From assembly GCA_021820525.1 (NCBI GenBank), contig JAKADM010000002.1, positions 186,001 through 250,000 on the forward strand: 64,000 nucleotides of DNA, read 5' to 3'. Below are positions 31,434-40,544 of the stretch, one piece after another. The notes under the pieces are model-generated. The model made no database searches, had not been told where the DNA came from, and saw only the letters and a program-made list of their open reading frames with translations. The first letter of the stretch is position 1, and each line of letters starts with the position of its first letter. This DNA comes from Thermoplasmata archaeon (lineage in GTDB: Archaea; Thermoplasmatota; Thermoplasmata; Thermoplasmatales; Thermoplasmataceae). The translations under genes were made by a program, and so were the position numbers.

Positions 31434-33161
31434 TTGTCGAAGAATAATAATTTTTTAGTAAAAGTAACCGGAGTACTTCAACCCCTGATTTTTTCCCTCA
31501 ACTACCTTAAGGGCAGGAGATGGATAATTTATCTGATTATATTTGCGGCAGCCATTTCCACAGCAACAAGACTGTACGTGCCAATTGTTATTGGACGGAT
31601 AATAGATGACCTTGAAGCGAAATCTTTCAATTCAATCTTACCCGCAGTGCTCTTAATCATGATTCTTGCAGTTGTGTCTGCAATCTCAACATTCATAACA
31701 AATTTTGGGGCACAATACTCAAGCCAGATATATGCCTATAATCTGAGAAAGAGGTTAGTAAACAGTTTGAGCAAAAAAAAGGTTGAGTTTTTCCAGGGCA
31801 ACACCTCGGGAGATCTTCTTTCGAGGACAACCATGGATGTGGATGCCACAAGAAATTTCCTGATGAATACTCTTTCACAGCTCATACCTACAATTATGAT
31901 AATCTTGTTTGCAGTTGCTTATCTTTTCATTCTAAATCCATTCTATTCTCTGTTCTTTCTTTTCACAGTACCTGTTCTCATATACATTGGAATTATTTTC
32001 CAGAGAAAGCAGCGGAAACACTGGATGAATATTAGAAAACAGTACGGTGAGATGACCGAGAGACTTCAGGAGGATATTGCGGGGCAGAGAACAGTGAGAA
32101 CCTATTCCCTTGAAGACAGCCAGATAGAAAAATTCCAGAATATCACAGATTCTTATTTTCAGGAATATATGGATATTGCATATTTGAGGGGATTTTACAA
32201 CAATATTATGCCTTTTATCATCAGTGTGGCAGCCACAGGAGTTATCCTGTATGGGGGCTACACATCCATTATAGCCCATTCTCAGGTGGGAAATCTTGTT
32301 GCAGCCGTGAATATATTCAACCTTGTAACATTTCCTGTGAGTTTTCTCGGCAGACTCATTGTATGGTCAGAAAATGCCAGGGCCGGAATAGGAAGAATAA
32401 ATGAGGTTTTGAACAATCCAAAGGAAGAAGATCTCTCTTCAAACGGAAACTTTCCCGAAAGCAATGACATCGAACTTAGAAATATTAATATAAAGAAGGG
32501 AAAAAGGGAGATAATTAAAAATCTTGACATGAAAATTCCCTCAGGGAGTTTTATATGCATTACGGGAGAAACAGGTTGTGGAAAAAGCAGTATTGTAAAC
32601 CTCATACCAAGGCTTGAGGATCCTCAGGAAGGAGAAGTACTGATTGGAGGGGTCAACGTTAAGGACATCCCTCTGGGCACCCTGAGAAAAAACGTATCCA
32701 TTGTTCCTCAGGAGATAAATATTCTATCTGGAACAATAGAGGAAAATATTATCTTTGGAAGAACAGGAATAACACATGAAGACGTTGTAAATGCTGCAAA
32801 AATAGCGAGAATAGATGATTTTATTAGCACCTTAAAGGATGGATATGATACAATTATAGGAGAAAGGGGTCTCACACTTTCAGGTGGCCAGAGGCAGAGA
32901 ATGGCCATAGCAAGGGCAATTGTAACAATGCCTTCCATACTCATACTGGATGATGTCACATCCAGCGTTGACCCTGAAACGGAGTTGAATATATTCTCCG
33001 AAATAGTCAGCAATGTAAGGGGGATTACGGTCGTCCTGGTATCACTCAGATATTCTGCCATGAAGTATTCTGGTGAAACCTATATAATTAGGGATGGCAG
33101 GGCCGAATTGCTTGAAAATATTGAGAGTCTGGATATTTTTGGATATGGTGATACCCAGTGA
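31434..33161 (+). CDS. ABC exporter half-transporter A (TM + NBD, degenerate catalytic residues)
   Basis: TTG start after AT-rich promoter; Walker A GETGCGKSS, signature LSGGQRQR, Walker B ILILDDVTSS. Confidence 0.92.
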   Translation: MSKNNNFLVKVTGVLQPLIFSLNYLKGRRWIIYLIIFAAAISTATRLYVPIVIGRIIDDLEAKSFNSILPAVLLIMILAVVSAISTFITNFGAQYSSQIYAYNLRKRLVNSLSKKKVEFFQGNTSGDLLSRTTMDVDATRNFLMNTLSQLIPTIMIILFAVAYLFILNPFYSLFFLFTVPVLIYIGIIFQRKQRKHWMNIRKQYGEMTERLQEDIAGQRTVRTYSLEDSQIEKFQNITDSYFQEYMDIAYLRGFYNNIMPFIISVAATGVILYGGYTSIIAHSQVGNLVAAVNIFNLVTFPVSFLGRLIVWSENARAGIGRINEVLNNPKEEDLSSNGNFPESNDIELRNINIKKGKREIIKNLDMKIPSGSFICITGETGCGKSSIVNLIPRLEDPQEGEVLIGGVNVKDIPLGTLRKNVSIVPQEINILSGTIEENIIFGRTGITHEDVVNAAKIARIDDFISTLKDGYDTIIGERGLTLSGGQRQRMAIARAIVTMPSILILDDVTSSVDPETELNIFSEIVSNVRGITVVLVSLRYSAMKYSGETYIIRDGRAELLENIESLDIFGYGDTQ

Positions 33162-34948
33162 CAGAAAGTTATGAAAATGCAGAGGAGAGAGTCATAAGAA
33201 CACTGAAGGGAAGAAAGGCTCTTTTCAGAATGATTAGAGATATAGGGAGAAACAGAAAGAGCCTTGCCATACTGGTAATATCAGTTATGACAACTGCAAT
33301 TGCCGGGACATTTATACCCCTTACCATAGGAGAGGCGGTCAACAGCATAAGTTCAGGAAGTTTGGAGGGGGTCATCCTTTTTGCAGGGGCATTTATAGGT
33401 CTTGCAATCATTCAGTTCATTTCAAATAGATTCAGGGCCATTAGTTCAACAGATGTATCCCAGAGAACAGTAAAGGGGATGAGGGATGAAGCATTTAAGA
33501 GCATTCACAGGGTTCCAGTTTCATTTTTCAGCGTTGTGAAATCTGGATTTCTCATAAGCAGAATAACCAACGATGGGGAAACAATCGGAGATTTCCTCAC
33601 ATTTCAAATTCCACAGGTGGTATCTGGATTTACAACGGTAATACTTTCAATTGCCATAATGCTCTATCTTGATTTCAACCTGACTCTCTATGCTTTGATT
33701 GTCCTTCCATTTCTGTCTATTTTCACCATTTCCCTTCAGGGGAAGGTAAGAGAGAATTATCTGAAAACAAGAAAGACGATTGCTGCAATAACAGGAAATC
33801 TCGCTGAGAATATCAGTTCCATAAGGAGCATAAAGGCGTTCAATGTGGAGAGATATGTTGAGGAAAGGTTCGATAACCTGAACAATGAAAATCTTCGTGC
33901 AAACATAAAGGCTTCAAGGCTCTCCTCCTTTTATGGAGCAGTCGTGAGGGTAATAGAATTTCTCGGAATCGCCATAGTGATTTATGCAGGTTCCATACAG
34001 CTTCAGGCAGGCCTCATTTCAATCGGAATCCTTGTGGCATTCATCTTTTATGTACAGGAATTCTTTGATCCTGTAATACAGCTGTCCCAGTTATACAATG
34101 CCTATCAGTCTTCCATAGTCGGGGCAGGGAGAATATATGGTATTATAGATAGTGAAAAAGAGGAAGTTCCTGAAGGGTCAAAGGACAAGGATGATTTCAC
34201 CACAGGCCTTGCAATGAAAAATGTGGATTTCAGTTATGGCACCGGGGACACTCTTAAGGAAATAAACCTGGAAATAAGGAAAGGCGATAAGATCGGCATC
34301 GTAGGCCATACGGGTGCAGGAAAAACGACCCTGTCAAATCTCATTCTGAAGCTTTATCTTCCGAAGGATGGAGAGATTGATCTTGATCTATTAAATACAA
34401 AACTCATACGAACCAGATCGTACAGGGACATAATAGTTCCCGTTCTGCAGGAACCGTTCCTGTTCAGGGGTTCCATATACGAGAATGTAAGAATTGCGAA
34501 GAAGGATGCGTCCGACGAGGAAATAAGGGAAAAAGCTGAGCAGTTTGGCCTTTCCAGAATATTCTCAAGGCTTCCCGATGGCATGGACACAGATGTTGGA
34601 GAACTGGGCAGGAATCTTTCAGAGGGTCAGAAACAGGCCATAGCCATATTGAGGGCACTCATAAGGGAACCAGACATAATTATAATGGATGAACCAACTT
34701 CCAACATTGATCCCTTTTCGGAGAGGGATATATTTCTTAGCCTTGGAAAATTCGCAAAGGACAGGACACTTATACTCATAACCCACAGGTTTTCTATGAT
34801 TTCACTGGTTGATAGAATAGCGGTTGTGGACGGGGGAAGAATAGTGGAAAACGGAAATTTCAGTGAACTTATGGAGAAAAAAGGGATGTTCTATAATATG
34901 TATAATATCCTGTATGGAAAAAATGATACTGGGGCTGCGGAGGCATAA
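33158..34948 (+). CDS. ABC exporter half-transporter B (TM + NBD)
   Basis: 4-bp overlap with gene A; Walker A GHTGAGKTT, Walker B IIIMDEPTS, H-loop ITHRFS, degenerate signature LSEGQ. Confidence 0.92.
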   Translation: MTESYENAEERVIRTLKGRKALFRMIRDIGRNRKSLAILVISVMTTAIAGTFIPLTIGEAVNSISSGSLEGVILFAGAFIGLAIIQFISNRFRAISSTDVSQRTVKGMRDEAFKSIHRVPVSFFSVVKSGFLISRITNDGETIGDFLTFQIPQVVSGFTTVILSIAIMLYLDFNLTLYALIVLPFLSIFTISLQGKVRENYLKTRKTIAAITGNLAENISSIRSIKAFNVERYVEERFDNLNNENLRANIKASRLSSFYGAVVRVIEFLGIAIVIYAGSIQLQAGLISIGILVAFIFYVQEFFDPVIQLSQLYNAYQSSIVGAGRIYGIIDSEKEEVPEGSKDKDDFTTGLAMKNVDFSYGTGDTLKEINLEIRKGDKIGIVGHTGAGKTTLSNLILKLYLPKDGEIDLDLLNTKLIRTRSYRDIIVPVLQEPFLFRGSIYENVRIAKKDASDEEIREKAEQFGLSRIFSRLPDGMDTDVGELGRNLSEGQKQAIAILRALIREPDIIIMDEPTSNIDPFSERDIFLSLGKFAKDRTLILITHRFSMISLVDRIAVVDGGRIVENGNFSELMEKKGMFYNMYNILYGKNDTGAAEA

Positions 34949-34984
34949 ATAATAAGTTTTAGTTTTCAATTATAGATTTTAACT

Positions 34985-36349
34985 TTATTCCACACAGCAG
35001 GAGCCCATGGAAGGATCTCTGTATCTTGACTGAGCACAGATTTTAATGGATTCTGAAAAGGTTGGAAATACATGAGGCATATCGATTATATCCTGCAGTT
35101 TTTTTCTTTCATTGACTATAAATGATATTTCTCCGGAAAACTCTTCAGCGTGGTAAGCAATTACCTCTATTCCCCTTGCCCTTTCTTCTTCATCCAGATA
35201 AATGGATATCTTTCCCTCAGTTCTCCCCACAATCCTGCTCTTGCTCACATTTGAAATTGGTATCTCTACAACATCATCTGTCCTTATTCCGCAAAAGACA
35301 TAGGCCGGATCTGTAAATACTGCAAGGGGGTATCTTTCTCTCACATATTCTTTATTCCCATCACCATAAAGGCTATTTGCAGCAATGGAGCCCATGGAGG
35401 CTGATGCAGTTTCCAGCTGTGGGCTCTCATAAACGCAATCTCCTGCAGCATAGATCCTTGGGTTTGATGTCTGGAGGTGGCTGTCCACAAGGATTCCATC
35501 CTTTTTATGCACAACACCCCCATCTTCAAGCCCAATATCTGAAATGTTTGGAATCCTTCCTGTAGCAACCATCATCTTTTCTCCGGTTATTTCTTTTCCA
35601 TCTTCCAGTTTAATTCTGATTATTCCATCCCTTTCTTCATATTTTCCCACGGAACTATTTTTTACAATTCTGATTCCATCCTTGATAAGGATATCTTCCA
35701 TAATCTTTGAAAATTCAGGGGAGGCTTTTTTCAATATTCGATCAGACCTTGAAATAAGTGTTACGGAACATCCAAGCCTTGAAAGGGCCTGGCCTATCTC
35801 CACTGCAATGGAGCCTGAACCCCAGATCACCATGCTTTCAGGTATTTCATCAAGGTCCCAAATTGTGTCGCTTGTGACCACATTTCCATCGTTCTGAACG
35901 TTTTCAGGAACATATGGTTTCGAACCTGTGCTTATGATTGCATTGTAAAATTCGATTCTATTGCCCGCCACTTCGACCTCATTCTTCGAAATAAATCTTG
36001 CCCTTCCCTGGAATACTTCTATGTTTTCATAGCTTTTGAGAACATCGGAATACTTGCTTTTTTGTTCATTTTTTATGATTTCTCTTATGTATGGAAATAT
36101 GCTATCCTTTTCAACCTCTGGATAAACACCCCGAATCAATTTACTCTGAGGTTTCTTCATGTTATGAACCTGTTCTGCTATGGAAAGAAGAATCTTTGAG
36201 GGAACACAGCCGACATTCACGCACGTGCCCCCAATAGGACCTGTACCTATTAAGGCAATTCTGGCGCTGTTAAAGGTCAGCTCAGAGGCCCTTATGGCAG
36301 ATGCAAATCCGGCAGCACCCCAACCTAATATTGCCAGATCATATTTCAT
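34985..36349 (-). CDS. merA: mercuric reductase-like pyridine nucleotide-disulfide oxidoreductase
   Basis: GGTCVNVGCVPSK redox-active pair, GSIAVEIGQALSRLG NAD-binding, IYAAGDCV, and C-terminal vicinal Cys pair ...GSCCVE as in MerA. Confidence 0.88.
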   Translation of the reverse strand: MKYDLAILGWGAAGFASAIRASELTFNSARIALIGTGPIGGTCVNVGCVPSKILLSIAEQVHNMKKPQSKLIRGVYPEVEKDSIFPYIREIIKNEQKSKYSDVLKSYENIEVFQGRARFISKNEVEVAGNRIEFYNAIISTGSKPYVPENVQNDGNVVTSDTIWDLDEIPESMVIWGSGSIAVEIGQALSRLGCSVTLISRSDRILKKASPEFSKIMEDILIKDGIRIVKNSSVGKYEERDGIIRIKLEDGKEITGEKMMVATGRIPNISDIGLEDGGVVHKKDGILVDSHLQTSNPRIYAAGDCVYESPQLETASASMGSIAANSLYGDGNKEYVRERYPLAVFTDPAYVFCGIRTDDVVEIPISNVSKSRIVGRTEGKISIYLDEEERARGIEVIAYHAEEFSGEISFIVNERKKLQDIIDMPHVFPTFSESIKICAQSRYRDPSMGSCCVE

Positions 36350-36581
36350 TTATATCCCTTACCTGGGCCCTGTAGTGGCCCTTTTCTGAAAATATGGGCA
36401 TTTTAGGTATTTCAGAAGGTTGAATCTTTGAATCATCTATGACAACCTCCCCTGTACCCTCAGGATATTTAATATCGACCCTAATTACCGCTGGATTTTC
36501 TTTCAAATTCCTTTCAATTGTCAGCTTGCAATCTTCACAACTCATTCCGAACACTCTTAAATCAACCTTTTTTGTACTCAT
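36339..36581 (-). CDS. stand-alone heavy-metal-associated (HMA) domain protein
   Basis: VFGMSCEDCKLTIERNL (GMxCxxC); overlaps the start of merA by 11 bp. Confidence 0.87.
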   Translation of the reverse strand: MSTKKVDLRVFGMSCEDCKLTIERNLKENPAVIRVDIKYPEGTGEVVIDDSKIQPSEIPKMPIFSEKGHYRAQVRDINEI

Positions 36582-36695
36582 AACATCCCTATGGGAACAG
36601 ATTTAATAAAGGAAAAAGTAAAAAACATTATACCTTGTATGGAATGACATAAAATTTTTAATAAAATATAATAAGGCAATATCTCATTATACATT

Positions 36696-37610
36696 ATGGA
36701 TTCAAAGAAAGTTGTTGTTGCTGGAGTAACGGGCGCCATAGGTTCTGCCCTTTCAAACGAATTAATAAGGAAAGGATATGATGTTTACGGTGTTGCAAGA
36801 GATAAAGACAGGGCAATGGAAATGGTTAAGGGGCTAAAGTCCTGCATAAGGTGGGACATAAACAGGCCAGATGAGCTCGCATCTGTAGCTGAAGGGGCAT
36901 TTGCTGTTATAAATATGACCGGTGCACCTCTTTTAACAAAATGGAAGGGTGATTATGAAAAGGAGATAGTTTCCAGCAGGGTTGACGGTACAAGATATGT
37001 TGTGGAGGCTATTAAAAATACGGAAAACAGGCCAGAGGTTCTCATAAACGCTTCAGCGGCAGGATATTACGGATATGACAGCAAGGTTGCCGCAACTGAA
37101 AAATCACCTCCGGGAAAGGATTTCTGGGGAAACCTGGTCAGTACATGGGAACAGGCTGCCATGGAGGCTGAAAAGATTGGAGTAAGGACGGTGCTAATAA
37201 GAACAACGCTGGTGCTGATGAAAAATGAAGGTGCACTGAAAGTTCTTGTACCCTATTTTAAGAAGGGCCTTGGGGGATACGTTTCTCCGGGGGACCAGAT
37301 ATTCCCATGGGTCCACATAGATGATGAAATAGGGATAATAATAAGGGCTATGGAGAACGAAAAGTTCCACGGACCGGTAAATTGTGTGGATGGGAATCTG
37401 TCATCAAAGGAATTTTCGGCTCAGATAGGAAAGGCAATGGGAAAAGGTTCAAGGCTTCCCATACCAAAGTTTATCATAAGAGGAATGTTTGGAAAAGCCT
37501 CTGATCTTGTACTTCAAAGTCAGTTAATTAAAAGCGAAAGGATGGAAGAACTGGGTTATGAATTAAAATATGAAAAGATCGGCGATGCACTTAAAAACCT
37601 GCTGTCATAA
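36696..37610 (+). CDS. NAD-dependent epimerase, TIGR01777/SDR39U-like
   Basis: VVVAGVTGAIGSALSNELIRKGYDVYGVARD; INASAAGYYG; C-terminal FGKASDLVLQSQLIKSERMEELGY (DUF1731-like). Confidence 0.9.
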   Translation: MDSKKVVVAGVTGAIGSALSNELIRKGYDVYGVARDKDRAMEMVKGLKSCIRWDINRPDELASVAEGAFAVINMTGAPLLTKWKGDYEKEIVSSRVDGTRYVVEAIKNTENRPEVLINASAAGYYGYDSKVAATEKSPPGKDFWGNLVSTWEQAAMEAEKIGVRTVLIRTTLVLMKNEGALKVLVPYFKKGLGGYVSPGDQIFPWVHIDDEIGIIIRAMENEKFHGPVNCVDGNLSSKEFSAQIGKAMGKGSRLPIPKFIIRGMFGKASDLVLQSQLIKSERMEELGYELKYEKIGDALKNLLS

Positions 37611-37657
37611 ACAGGTTTCCAATTTTTAATCAACAATAGTTATGTCTTTGAATGTAA

Positions 37658-38038
37658 TTGGTGATAATCATGATAAAAGACCCCCGGGTTTTTTGGAAAG
37701 AGCAGATATCAAAAGCTCTCATTTCAGGGAAAGTTATTATAAATAAGGTCGATAGTGAAGGTGATCAGATTCCTCCACCGGGCGATTCGGGCCTTTTTAA
37801 GAGGTCTGTAGGTGAGCTGAGAGGCCAGATGTCAGATTGGAGGGCATCCATAGAGGGCTCAACCAGGGGCATACATGTTGTTGAGTTCAGGGATCACTAT
37901 GAAATACACGTTGACAGATACGATCCGTATAAGAAACCCGTGGAACATCTTCTTTACGATAGCCCTGTATATGGTGCAATTTTAACCGGCGTGTCCATAG
38001 TGGCATTATCATTTCTAAAAAGAATGATGGGTAAATAA
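37658..38038 (+). CDS. hypothetical protein with C-terminal hydrophobic segment
   Basis: 126 aa ORF between epimerase and MFS genes; stop overlaps the next start (taATG). Confidence 0.7.
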   Translation: MVIIMIKDPRVFWKEQISKALISGKVIINKVDSEGDQIPPPGDSGLFKRSVGELRGQMSDWRASIEGSTRGIHVVEFRDHYEIHVDRYDPYKKPVEHLLYDSPVYGAILTGVSIVALSFLKRMMGK

Positions 38039-39195
38039 TGGAGAGATCCAGAGAAGAGTTTAAGATCATTCTTGTTGCCGTGGTCCTGGCATTTATAATA
38101 AGAATGACAAACAATATGGTCAATACCACGGCACCTCTTCTTGCAAGATATGTATATGGCCTCAGTGGATATGAGGTTGGCTTAACAGGTACAGTCATAT
38201 ACCTTTTCACCCTTTTTTCCACAGCTTTTGTCAATCCAAAATTGCAGGGGCAGGGTAAGAAGAAAATATTCATTATTTCAATGATTCTTTCATCCCTTTC
38301 CCTTGTTGGTCTCTATTTTCAAAACATATACCTTTTCTGGGCCTTTCTTGCAGTTTTTGGATTTTTCACAGGTTTTCTTTTCACAAATCTTCTTACATCC
38401 ATATCCGCCAATGTGGAAGGGGTTTCAAGAGAAAGGGGTCTGGCTGCCTATTCCATGGCCCTTTCCATGTCTCTTCTCATAGGACCCATAATTGAAAGAT
38501 TCTCCCTGCCAAAAATAGGCTATGAAAATGTTTTTCTTGAATTTTTGCCTGTCATGATTGCAGGCTCAATAATTTCTCTTTTCATCAAGGCGCCGAATAT
38601 AGTTGAAAAGAAAGATGTTAAGGGTGCCATAAACACACCGGGCTTCCTTGCCGCCATACTTTCCATAACCGCATATAATGTTCCCTTTGCAGCCTTTACT
38701 GTATTCATGGATATATACACAAAGGAAACATTCCATGTGAGTTCATCCTTTGCCTATTATGTGTTCATATTCTTCTTTGCCGCATCCCTTCTCACAAGAA
38801 TATACATGCAGATAAGGCCGTTCAAACATTTGAGAATTCCATTGACCATATTCATTCTCATTACGGTTATTGCATTCCTTGTCATAGGCTTTGTAAATAA
38901 TATATATGTGTATTTTGCCATAATCGCCATAATGGGCATACCCCATGGAGGCATTTTTCCAATTGCAACAATTCTCATCTCAAGGGGGACGCCCAGAGAA
39001 AGACTTAACGCTGCAAATTCTTACTTTACATCATACAATAACATACTCTTCCTGGCAGTACCGCCTTTGTTTGGCTATGTTTCCACCCTTATAAGTTACA
39101 ATGCGGCATTTATTATTCTCTCCATTGTTTCATTGATAAGCCTGATCTTGATTTACGTGAAATTTTCAAAAAACAGAACCGTCTTTTACAAATGA
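38038..39195 (+). CDS. MFS transporter
   Basis: 12 hydrophobic segments; MVNTTAPLLARYVYGLSGYEVGLTG. Confidence 0.85.
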   Translation: MERSREEFKIILVAVVLAFIIRMTNNMVNTTAPLLARYVYGLSGYEVGLTGTVIYLFTLFSTAFVNPKLQGQGKKKIFIISMILSSLSLVGLYFQNIYLFWAFLAVFGFFTGFLFTNLLTSISANVEGVSRERGLAAYSMALSMSLLIGPIIERFSLPKIGYENVFLEFLPVMIAGSIISLFIKAPNIVEKKDVKGAINTPGFLAAILSITAYNVPFAAFTVFMDIYTKETFHVSSSFAYYVFIFFFAASLLTRIYMQIRPFKHLRIPLTIFILITVIAFLVIGFVNNIYVYFAIIAIMGIPHGGIFPIATILISRGTPRERLNAANSYFTSYNNILFLAVPPLFGYVSTLISYNAAFIILSIVSLISLILIYVKFSKNRTVFYK

Positions 39196-39260
39196 CCAAA
39201 ATGTACAGAATGTTTACATTGTATGGAAAAAGTACAACTAATATGCTTTAATCACAGGTC

Positions 39261-40028
39261 ATGGAAATTTTAATTTATGCCCTGATTGGAATCATAACAG
39301 GAATACTTACAGGAATAACTGGCAGCAGTGGGGTTGTCATTGTTGTTCCTGCCCTTTCCTTCATGGGCCACACCTTTCAGCAATCTGTGGGCACCAGCCT
39401 TCTCGTTGATGTAATAACAACCATATCGGTGACATATGCCTATTTCAGAAAGGGAAACGTTGCCATTCCTTTAGGACTCAGCCTAGGCACAGGGGCAATT
39501 ATAGGTGCACAGATAGGTTCATTTATTGCCCTCTCCATACCTGAAAAGCCCCTTGAGATATTCTTTGCCATTTTCACTCTTTTAATGGCCTACCGCGCAT
39601 ACAGATCAAGAAACAGGAAAGCCATACCAAAGGAACAATCAGACAATTCAAAGAGAAGTTCATTATGGTACATATTTGCAGCCATTCTCTCCGTTCTCGT
39701 GGGCATAATTACGGGAACTCTGGGTGCAAGCGGTGGAATAATGTTCATTGCAGTAATGATGATCCTTTTCAAAGGCATGGACGTGAAGAAGATGGTTGGA
39801 ACTGCGACACTCGCCATGTTCCTCTCGGCAAGCAGTGGTGCAGCCGCCTATGCAATCTCAGGCGTAATCGATCTGGAGGCTGCAATCATAATAGGCTCCA
39901 TTGCATTGATTTCAGGATATTTCTTTGGCAGAAAAGCAAATGAACTGAATCCCAGAATAATATACCTGTTTCTTTCTTCAGTATTTGTAATTGTGGGGAT
40001 AAGTGAATTTCTAAGGGCAATTTACTGA
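39261..40028 (+). CDS. TauE/SafE family sulfite/anion exporter
   Basis: Repeated GxxxGxxTGxxGxSGGxxxVP-type motifs (GIITGILTGITGSSGVVIVVPAL; VGIITGTLGASGGIMFIAVM). Confidence 0.9.
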   Translation: MEILIYALIGIITGILTGITGSSGVVIVVPALSFMGHTFQQSVGTSLLVDVITTISVTYAYFRKGNVAIPLGLSLGTGAIIGAQIGSFIALSIPEKPLEIFFAIFTLLMAYRAYRSRNRKAIPKEQSDNSKRSSLWYIFAAILSVLVGIITGTLGASGGIMFIAVMMILFKGMDVKKMVGTATLAMFLSASSGAAAYAISGVIDLEAAIIIGSIALISGYFFGRKANELNPRIIYLFLSSVFVIVGISEFLRAIY

Positions 40029-40396
40029 GCAGTTTCCTGATTTTCCATCATTCTGAATATTTCTTCATATTTTTTCTCTATCTCTTCTTCCTCTTTCACA
40101 TTTTTTGAAAACTCATCTATCTTGTTCTTCCTGAGTTTCCACTGGTTAACCCTCCAAACCTTTCCCTTTGGAAGCGTTATCTCTTCCCTCTGTGTTTTCA
40201 GAAATCCATTCTCCTCAAGATCGTAAAAAGCATCTCTCTCGGGTGAAGAGAGAACGTTGTCAAGCACATAGTCTTCATATCCAAAGAACGCCAGAAGAAA
40301 ATCGCCAAGTTCTATGACGTCTGCCTTGCTTACCCCCTTGCTCCCATACACATTCTGGAGAGCCTTTATTAAAACATTTCTTTTGAGGACGCTCAT
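40022..40396 (-). CDS. hypothetical protein, HTH-like (DUF6015-like)
   Basis: 124 aa; helical; SKADVIELGDFLLAFFGYEDYVLDNVL. Confidence 0.6.
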   Translation of the reverse strand: MSVLKRNVLIKALQNVYGSKGVSKADVIELGDFLLAFFGYEDYVLDNVLSSPERDAFYDLEENGFLKTQREEITLPKGKVWRVNQWKLRKNKIDEFSKNVKEEEEIEKKYEEIFRMMENQETAQ

Positions 40397-40544
40397 TTGA
40401 ATCTGGTGAGTATCACATCTTCTTAATTAAATTTCCCTCTATTGAGTTAAATATTTATATTTAGTCAAAGGAATCAGTAATTATTGAATAAACATGATTT
40501 TTCATTATTTTAAATAAATTGGGAAAGTGTGTTATTATCTATCA

